A stretch of 64,000 nucleotides of DNA from Cyprinodon diabolis (taxonomy: Eukaryota > Chordata > Actinopteri > Cyprinodontiformes > Cyprinodontidae): NCBI GenBank assembly GCA_030533445.1, contig CM060072.1, positions 25,691,609 to 25,755,608 on the forward strand, in the 5' to 3' direction. This document shows positions 56,901 to 64,000 of the stretch, piece after piece. Both the position numbers and the translations under genes were made by a program. Under the pieces are notes generated by a model. That model searched no databases, was not told the DNA's origin, and worked only from the letters and a program-made list of their open reading frames with translations. Every line of letters starts with the position of its first letter. Within the stretch, counting starts at the first letter, position 1.

Positions 56901-59900
56901 GTTGAGGCTCCACCAATATGGACGTGATGCCCTGTTGTTTTTCCTCCTATGAAACCTCAGAATACTCTTAGAGGTGTGTTGGTTCCTAAAGCTCTCCAAG
57001 AAGGGAATAAGCTTTTTGTTCTGGTTTCAGGGAGAACCACGTTGGGCAGTGATGGGACAGATATCCCGCTGCAGGGCCCAGGCATCACACCCCAGCATTG
57101 CTACATTGAGAACCAAGCAGGGAACATCACCCTGTATCCATGTGGGAACCAATGCTCTGTGGATGGGCTTCCCATCACCAAACCATATCGCCTCACACAA
57201 GGTAGGAGGGATGAAAGTAGTTTGAAATGTGTACTGGTACCATTTAAAAATAGTAATAAGCTCATATTTCTTTCTGAAATCCTGCAAGCATTTTAATAGA
57301 TTACCCCTTTTGGATGTAGACCAATATAACTTAAAAAACAACACTTTTGAATTTTAGATTTTAAATCTTTAGCTTCTCCTTTTTGATTATCTAAGATCAC
57401 GCACCAGTATTAAAAGTATAGTGGAGGATGTTCATCAAAATAAGTTATCCACCTATTTGTCAATCATTCCGGTGATATGTTTACATAAGGCCCTTCTACG
57501 TGCTCGTCCCCATTTTTACTTCTTTTGTAAAGTAAGCTTGTATGAGTGATGCAAACAGAGACTTTTAAACAGAGCCTGCACAAGAAAAAATGGGCTCATG
57601 CACACCCGCTCACACGTTTAAAAGGCGTGCCCGCTCAGGGAGCGGGTACAGGGTTGTGCATGTGCATTTCGGTTTTAAAAGTGGAGAGGGCGGGTCTTTT
57701 CAAAAATTTGCATAAATCCTCCACTACACCTTTAAGATCAATATTAAGAGCTGACAAATATTTAATGATTAATTTATAAATAAATAAAAAAAAATATGTA
57801 TATTTTTTTTATTTTAAATTAATTAATTCTCCAACATTTATATACACTCATCATATTATGTATGTTTTCCTAACCAGTTCTCCACAACCTTTTTATGCAC
57901 CACGGAACAGTTTAGTGTCATAGATTATTTTCATTGACCGATCTGTAGCAGATAAGACGAAATGATAAAAAAAAGCGTTATTTCCTCTAGAAAATAATAA
58001 TAATAGGAATATAACACTCTATGAAGTGTGCTCATGGACCCGCATTGTAACGAAGTAAAAGGATCAAATCCTGTATTTGCAATGTTGCCACTTACAAAAT
58101 ATTAAAAATTGTAACTAGAAATTGTTTTGTGTTCACTTACATACAGTAAAATATGAATTATTTTAGAGTTAGGATAGAATACAAAAATACACAGCAGAAT
58201 ATCGGGGTGGGGGGTGGGGGTGGACATCAGTTGAGGAAAGAAAATTAAAATATTTCAGGGAAAAAAATATCAAGATATCTCATAGCAGAATTTCCTTATA
58301 ATCTTTTGATTTCATTGTAGTGATATATGACAATCATTTAAAATAATAATAATAAAAATGAATGGATGTAATTCGTGACCTTTGACTCAAGCAGTTCTCC
58401 TCTAAACCAGTGGGTGGCAGCAGTGATACCATTGTGTCCTACTCTGACATTTTAAAGTTAGTATAATAACCAATAACTGAAAACAAAAATACAGTTATAC
58501 ATTTTTAATGACAATATACTACAAATAAAAAGGACATATAGAATTCATGCTTTTTTAAGACTTGTTATTTGTGTGTTCTAAGGGGGAATTTGTGTCTGTG
58601 CAGTCATGTAAGATTCTTTCTATGTAATTAAAGATAAATACTTCAGTTCAGCCCATCTAATGTACATATTGTGTAGAACTATAAATCAATTTAAATAACA
58701 CTGCTTAAACGTGTGATTCATGTTAGTAGGGAATTTATTTGGAAAATATAGATGTTGTGCACATCAATTTTCCTTTTGGTTTATTGTCATCAGTATATAT
58801 TTACTCTAAACGGGCTTCTGCACCTTTTGGTTTTTGCACATTGGTTCCTGCCTGGCCACAGCTATGAAAACTTTCTTGCCACTGCAACAGGGTAACCTCA
58901 ACCCTGATGAAAATGTAAAAACTGTGCCAGAAATCAAATCAGGAAACAAACCTTTTAAATTAACTGTACCCTCAGTGATGACATGGTGAAGCTGAAGATG
59001 AGTTGGTTGCTTCTACAAGCCTCTGCTTAATTGGGTGTGATGAAAACGACGTGAGCCTGTTTGTGTCCTTCATTACCTGAGTGGGTAAAATTCACCATAA
59101 AAAAATGATTTTTATTTGTTATACAAAACTGTCCCTCACTGAAGGGAGAATAGATTCAGTGCCGTAAACTGCTTGGCACTGTCCCATAAAAGAGCCATGG
59201 ATAGTCCCACCCCCTCCAGCAAAAGGAACAGAATGTCATTTGAAGCTGGCGTGTGTGTGTGTGTGTGTCTGTGGAGGCAGCAGCTAGTCAACAAGAATAT
59301 TTCAAACTCTTTAACCAATTGAAGGGACAATCATCACATTTCGAACAAGATCTTGTGAATCGGGAGGCATTAAAACCTGGAAACAACACAGCAGCTTTCA
59401 GGACTTTAAACGATAATTGTTAAACTTCCTCTGGAACATGTGCAACTGGAACCCAAGCTTCTCCATGTGACTTTAAAGATACATAAAGGGTTAAACAGCA
59501 ATGAAGTCATAAAGAGGTAATCTGATTTTTTATTGTAGAATTATATTGAATTTACCAGTTTGTTTATGTTGTGTTTAGGAAGATAAATACGTCACAGGTG
59601 GCTAAAACCTAAACTATAATCTGTATTTCTATGTGAAAGGCTAAAACCTGATTTACACTATGGGCAAACTAAATAAAATATTATTGATATCAGCATTTTA
59701 CTGCATAGAAAAAAGCAAATATTGTAGAATAACTATTAAAATAAAATAAAGTCTATAGAAAGTGGATAAGATTTCTTTAGTGAAATTGTGAAAACTGAAC
59801 TAAAGATATTTCGTTATAAATTCAAACATGCAAAACTATGTTTTTTCTGTGCCAATGCCAATGCTTAGGTGTAGTGAAAGAAGTGTAGTTTAAAGTATTT

Positions 59901-62900
59901 TGCTAAAGGAATCATGAAACAGGTAATAGTTGACATGTGTCTAAAAATGCTTGTGTTTCCTGACAGGGTGCATGCTGTGTTTTGGTCAGTCGGCCTTCTT
60001 CCGCTTCAACCATCCCGAGGAGGCTCAGAGAATGAAGAGTATGCTGCCTGCAGGGAGCCTCAGAGTGAACACAGTCAAACCGTTCCCCTCTGGTAAAACA
60101 AAAACAAAAACAAAAAACAACAACTGCACAAACAAATTCCCATCATCCAAATCCAGCACTACTCTGAACTGTTCTTGTGATCCAGAAATAACTCTCCTTT
60201 AACAACTGTGCGTACAAATGGTTTTGGCTCTGCAGTTATTCTGGGCCGAACATATGCCCTGGGCACATATGCTACTTCAGATTGTTTGTTGAACAATAGG
60301 TTAAACAGCACTCTAACAACTTGTTCCTGTGTAGTTTACAGGCACATTATAGTCGGGATCTTCAGCTGTAAACGTGAAAGGCAAAAAAGACTTGAGCACT
60401 TTTCCATCTTTTAATCTCATTACTGTTATTTTTTTTATTCAGACCCTGACTCTAAACATCATCAAACCTGATAGAATAGGAAAAAAAAATCTAATTATCA
60501 GCGGCCTACATTTTGAGCTACTTATTCTCCATGTTCTCTCAGGGTGGTGACCTCATTGCAATCTTTGTGTCCTGCTATTTGTTCGCTTTCACTGTGAATG
60601 TTAGATCATTGTGGCCCACTGTGATATTTAGAACCCATTCTTCTGTGACCTTATTAGTTCGGCTGTCAGCGCCTGAACAGTAATGGCCACCACACCCTGT
60701 CCTTAGTGTTCAGGCCAGTCTTTCCTGGAGAAGCCATGAACCTTTCTGCTGTGAACAAGTAAAATGGCTTCATTTTTATGTTTAGCTGTTCTGCATCCCT
60801 ATAGGTTTACAACAACTCTATGGAGCATCCTGTGAAACTGGGTTTGGGTCAGACAAGAGAGTGAGGGGGTGGGGGGCTTTGAAATACATATCTTAAATTT
60901 GTGTTGCCATAAGACTTGAACTCTGGGTCATTCCTGCTGCTTATGCTATTACAAAGCCTGCTTTTGTTTTTGGGTGTTGGAGAACTACGTTATTTCAAGG
61001 ATTTGAAAAAGATAAAAAGCTGAACTCCTGCTGCCATTAGGTAGCTCACTTTACGTTTGCTTGCTCTCATTTCAACCTTCAATTGTATTGTTTGCTAGCC
61101 AGTTGGCTGGAGACAGAAATTTCAAGTGAGTGGTCTTTTAATGTGTTTTAATCCTTCTTTCTATATAACACCATTTCTCAGTCATACAACATGTTTAGAT
61201 CACTAGGATGGGTTAAATGCAAAGAATTAAATTTCCATTTGGGATCAATAAACTATAAAATCATAAAAGAGCAGTGGATCTGGTTTTGACGGCAGGCTAA
61301 CAACAAATCTGAATAATTTTAATCAAGCTTTTATGTGTTACATCTTGGCCAAATGCTATTTTTCTTTGTCGGTACTCTGTAGCTAGTTTAATTTACATAG
61401 TGGATGGTGGTACTATTTGGGCACCATCTTCCAGCTTATAATAGGTGGAACCTTTAGTGGATACTAGATTGTTAAAAATTGCAACAAAAAAACAGTCTAT
61501 GCTGTAAAGCCAGGTCCATTGCTAACCAAGATAAATCAACACAATAATAGTGGTTAAATGTCCAGATGACCAGAATGTGCCAGAATTTTTACAGAACACC
61601 TTTCTCTTGGCAAAAGAAAAATTGTTAGAGTTCCATGTAAATTGTTAAGGAGGGTAATCCAATCAGTATCAGTTTAAAGTCATCTGATTTTATACATTTT
61701 TATTAATATTTCTGAGTCTTTTAAATTTGAAAAAAGCCAAATAAAAGAAATTGAGCTGATAATTACATTTTTGTCAAAGCATTAACATTTTTGTCATATA
61801 AATACTATAAAACAAACTGCCAAAATTCTCTGTGATAAGGCCTAAATTCCTCTGACATCCATGCAGACAATGGATGTCTGTAAATCTCCCACTGACACCA
61901 TGGTTGTGAGTTATTGTATAAAACAAAAATGGGATCCAGCCTTTGCCCCAGAGCTGACCTGGGATGTCGGCATTGGTAAATAAGACAGATACCCCACATG
62001 GTTTGTTTACTTGTCAGTGTTTTTACAACTGTCCTCTCCCTTAATTTAACAGGAATGTTCATGGACAAATGTGTCTGTCTCCCCTCTGCAGACCCCCACA
62101 GCATCTCCAATGGAAGCCAAGAGTCATTTTCAGAGAACAATGAAGCTAAACTCAATGGCATGGCAACCACTCAGCAGGACCCCCTGAAACTGAAACCAGC
62201 CTTGTCATTATCTGGTTTTGGAAAACAGTCTTCCAAAACGACTGTTGTGGACATACCAAACGGGAAAAATGGCATTACGCCAGGCAATTTGGGTCAAGAA
62301 AACAGTAGCAGCATCACTCTGACTCAGCATGTTACCAATAAACCCCATGCAGTACCTGTTCCTTATCCCCGGACCTCACACTCTGTGGCTTTGAGCGGTA
62401 ATGGAAGAACTCAGAGAACCCAGGAGAGCCCGAAGCCTCTAAGAAATATAGGTAAAGAGACAACATCAAGCCCCAAGCTACACGGAACTGGGTTAGACAA
62501 CGGATGTCCAAGTCAGAAACACTCTTCCATCAAAATTTCACGCACAGCACCATCCAGCCCTCAACTAAGAAGTTCCTCTCTTCAGACAAGGTCCCACAGC
62601 CCAATGCGAGAGCTGGCCCAGCCCCTCTCAGATGTTGATGTTCCTCATAGGATGGCTGGCACCAATAACCTTAGGGAACTGTCGCGGGTCAGCCCCTTTG
62701 TGTCCTATAGGGGGACTCCAGGACCACAAGGAGCTCCTCAGAGCCCACAGGGCCAGCGCAAACCTTCAACACCACTAAAAGCAGAGGCCATGAGGCCCCT
62801 ATACACACAGAGCCACCCATGTGTTTCCAGGCTGGAAAAACAGTCAGAGAGCAGACCGTTACAGCCTGGATTAACAACTGGCATCACGTCAGGCCTGGGT

Positions 62901-63122
62901 TCATTTTCTGATTTGTCTCCTATGGCTAGCCCTTTTAACGAACGGAGGATTGCCTGCATGAGCACAAAGGGATCCTTCAGCAAGGAAGGAAATCCTACAA
63001 AACCGTATACCAGGGAACGCAAGAACAGCATCTCCGAGATCAGCGATAATGAAGATGAGCTGATGGAGTACCACCGGTGGCAGAGAGAGGAAAGGCTGAA
63101 AGAGCAGGAAATGGAAAAAATG
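50936..63122 (+). CDS. phldb1: Pleckstrin homology-like domain family B member 1 (LL5-alpha), 5' part
   Basis: Known family role: a cytoplasmic scaffold at the basal cell cortex that, with ELKS/CLASP partners, anchors microtubules and podosome-like structures, and links to insulin/AKT signalling. The visible exons are 50936-51034 (ATG at 50975), 55045-55168, 57031-57201, 59967-60092 and 62092-63122. Phases agree throughout, giving 504 codons, and the last exon ends at a GTAAGA donor, so the gene runs past the window. The start was chosen because MDRMRRNRV followed by PLDLIETGK parallels the human N-terminus. An FHA domain follows, then a Ser/Pro-rich region ending in RERKNSISEISDNEDE and a charged helix. 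The coiled coils and C-terminal PH domain lie outside. Upstream non-coding exons are expected but not identified. I cannot tell which teleost paralogue (1a or 1b) this is. Confidence 0.95.
51348..51739. mobile_element. hAT-type MITE with perfect 8-bp target duplication
   Basis: The tips CAGAGATGG and CCATCTCTG are inverted repeats and continue imperfectly (ACGAAGTAC against GTGAGTACTTTTG). ACTATAGG lies on both sides (51340-51347 and 51740-51747). It lies 313 bp into the first coding intron of phldb1. The open frames inside it are incidental. Confidence 0.9.
52806..53521. mobile_element. Possible MITE in phldb1 intron
   Basis: CTATTACCCCTTTTCCACCC at the left and AATGGGAAAGAGGCTTATTA at the right are imperfect inverted repeats. 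The CTACCTGGGTCAAATGACTC stretch inside is a familiar fish MITE word. No clear target duplication was found. Confidence 0.45.
53716..54761. mobile_element. Degenerate hAT-like MITE interrupted by a SINE
   Basis: TAGAGGTGGATAGTAACC at the left and GGTACTCCACCGTACTCTAC at the right are rough inverted repeats of the CAGAGGTGGGTAGTA family. The ACTTTAATTTGAGTAAA and CTTGCTTGAGTACATTTTC interior words fit too. The SINE 54303-54580 lies within it. Confidence 0.45.
54303..54580 (+). mobile_element. tRNA-type SINE/LINE-tail repeat, second copy
   Basis: Same family and orientation as 12671-13038: TAGCACTGCTGCCTTGCAGC, AGTTCGATTCC (B-box-like, 54358-54368), GTCTTTCTGCATGGAGTTTG, TGTCCAGGGTGTACTCC and a GGATGGATG tail. 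It lacks an internal stretch of about 70 bp present in the first copy. Confidence 0.75.
55186..55498. mobile_element. hAT-type MITE beside a phldb1 splice donor
   Basis: The inverted tips are CATCGGCGTTGCCAG and the complement of CTAGCAACGCCCCTG, followed inward by TTTACTGGGGCAC on both sides. GCTGAGCT flanks it exactly (55178-55185 and 55499-55506), an 8-bp target duplication. The element starts 17 bp after the donor of phldb1 exon 55045-55168. It is 313 bp long with no coding capacity. Confidence 0.9.
56054..56463 (+). mobile_element. Possible solo LTR
   Basis: It starts TGTCACGC and ends CTTTTGTCA, is about 410 bp, and is T/C-rich with a TATATACTG stretch and a late ATTAAA. That is the general build of the gypsy-like LTR at 48575, but no matching target duplication is seen. 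Confidence 0.4.
57202..59966 (+). other. phldb1: phldb1 intron
   Basis: AT-rich intron with no exon seen. It has a small perfect hairpin CCCGCTCAGGGAGCGGG near 57630, a G-rich run near 58205-58221 and a (GT)n run near 59251-59267. Confidence 0.55.
60093..62091 (+). other. phldb1: phldb1 intron
   Basis: A 2-kb intron between the last FHA exon and the large exon. Apart from simple sequence I see nothing functional. Confidence 0.6.
62092..63122 (+). other. phldb1: phldb1 large Ser/Pro-rich exon
   Basis: A 1,031-nt exon, entering in phase 1 and leaving in phase 0 (344 codons). It codes a low-complexity region with many SP and RS-type sites, such as SSPKLHG, RSHSPMREL, RVSPFVSY and APQSPQGQRKP, which suggests a phosphorylated disordered linker. 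Its end (RERKNSISEISDNEDELMEY, then a Glu/Arg-rich helix) is the best conserved part and matches human PHLDB1. The reading frame also runs upstream into the intron to 61998, but a clear acceptor (CTCTGCAG at 62084-62091) sets the exon start. Confidence 0.93.
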
Positions 63123-64000
63123 GTAAGATATCAAAACATTAAAAGATTTAGACCCAACAATTTTTAAAAGTTTATGTTTAAACGCTGACTGGTCCTAGTT
63201 TGAGATGAACGGTGTTATCCGTTCTTTCATGTGAAATAATCTCTTTTTTGATTTTTGGGAAGGAAACCCCAAAACATTGTTGAAAGCATGAAAGTTTCCA
63301 ATAATATAGTTGCAAACATAGTACCAATATATATTCTGTCTATGGTTGGATCTTCGGTTTCTTACCATGAGCTGTTAATAGTCAAATATCAGACAGATGC
63401 TTTGGAGATATGTAAATTATTGCTTCAGATACAAACAAATGCCGAGTATCTAATTTATCTTATCAGGGAGATACACACATTTACCCAAATGAACCGGTTT
63501 GTAAAGGAGATAATCACAATTCAGTGACTCCTGGCATGGCCGTCTCCTTTAATATCCTCTCCAAATTCTCTGGCACCAGGCCAGTAATTAATCTCTTCTC
63601 CGGACATTGCTGGCATCGATGGCCCATGTGGCCTTGGTGACACAGGGGGGGGGAGTATACTTATAGGGCGTCTTGGGTCCGACGCAGAGGGTGTGGCTGG
63701 TTGTTGCTCAACACTATATTTACCGGAAAGATGAGTAGCATCTACTTTCAAAGCTGCCTCCCCTTCATGCGGGAATCTTTCTTCTTCATTCCCACACTAG
63801 ATCATAGACTGCATACTCTATATCTATCTTCAGTTGAGTGCAGGGAGTCTTTTCTCATCACCCTCCAAATGGCAATCTGGCTCCCTCCCACCCTTTTCTG
63901 CCCACTAACAGCTGAGGTAATCACGATGGGTGGGAGGTCACAGCAGGCTCTTCATATAAAGAGATATTTCAATGACCAAAAAATGTCTATAGCAACCAAA
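63123..64000 (+). other. phldb1: phldb1 intron, right edge of window
   Basis: Intron following the GTAAGA donor at 63123. I see no further phldb1 exon; the expected next segment (human ERQRLETILNL region) is not recognised. The stretch 63530-63950 is less AT-rich than the rest, with proline-rich reading on the minus strand, but there is no evidence that it is coding. Confidence 0.6.

Larger units (their letters stand above)
55045..60092 (+). other. phldb1: phldb1 FHA-domain exons
   Basis: Exons 55045-55168, 57031-57201 and 59967-60092 code the forkhead-associated domain, about residues 21-160. Motifs seen are PHLVSLGSGRLSTAITLLPL, GRTTLGSDGTDIPLQGPG, QHCYIENQAGNITLYPCGN, VDGLPI and GCMLCFGQSAFFRFNHPEEA. 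They match human PHLDB1 segment by segment, including phase-1 introns at LLEG, LTQG and PSG. The usual FHA Ser-x-x-His is Thr-Pro-Gln-His here. Confidence 0.93.

Noticed and set aside
61998..62091. Upstream extension of the 389-codon frame as coding
   Set aside because: A strong acceptor at 62084-62091 and correct phase with exon 59967-60092 place the exon start at 62092.
63521..63751. Proline-rich minus-strand frame as a gene
   Set aside because: It lies in a phldb1 intron, opposite strand, with no splice or family evidence.

Overview
The window is vertebrate nuclear DNA, almost certainly from a teleost. It is AT-rich, its genes have many short exons split by GT-AG introns, and it carries many fish-type repeats (hAT- and piggyBac-like MITEs, a PIF/Harbinger element, Tx1/L1-like and RNase-H-bearing LINE pieces, a gutted Ty3/gypsy-like element). 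Species cannot be fixed by eye; several repeat families suggest a percomorph fish.

Three protein genes are supported, all on the + strand: c2cd2l/tmem24 (13 visible exons, 18075-26382, stop codon present, N-terminal exons not found), h2ax (intronless, 34631-35059) and phldb1/LL5-alpha (start codon at 50975, five coding exons to 63122, continuing past the right edge). From memory, human C2CD2L, H2AX and PHLDB1 all lie in 11q23.3, so the block fits conserved vertebrate synteny. DPAGT1, which lies between C2CD2L and H2AX in human, is not seen here.

Layout: 1-18 kb is non-coding as far as I can see, with a near-identical 1,851-bp tandem duplication at 2860-6558 and scattered MITE and SINE pieces. 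18-26.4 kb is c2cd2l; one of its introns holds a 0.94-kb foldback palindrome inserted in an older MITE. 26.4-34.2 kb is repeats, including a LINE nested in a Harbinger element with both sets of target-site duplications readable. 34.3-35.2 kb is h2ax with five CCAAT boxes, a TATA-like box, a histone stem-loop and a polyadenylation signal. 35.8-40.8 kb appears to be an old tandem duplication whose two copies each took a different transposon. 40.8-50.9 kb is intergenic or phldb1 5' region and includes a non-autonomous LTR element with two in-frame minisatellites. 50.9-64 kb is the 5' part of phldb1, with hAT-type MITEs in its introns.

The three genes do not form a pathway: C2CD2L is an ER-plasma membrane lipid transfer protein, H2A.X a chromatin DNA-damage mark, and PHLDB1 a cortical microtubule/adhesion scaffold. 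I found no operon-like, CRISPR or otherwise new biochemical system; the novelty is in the layered transposon architecture.
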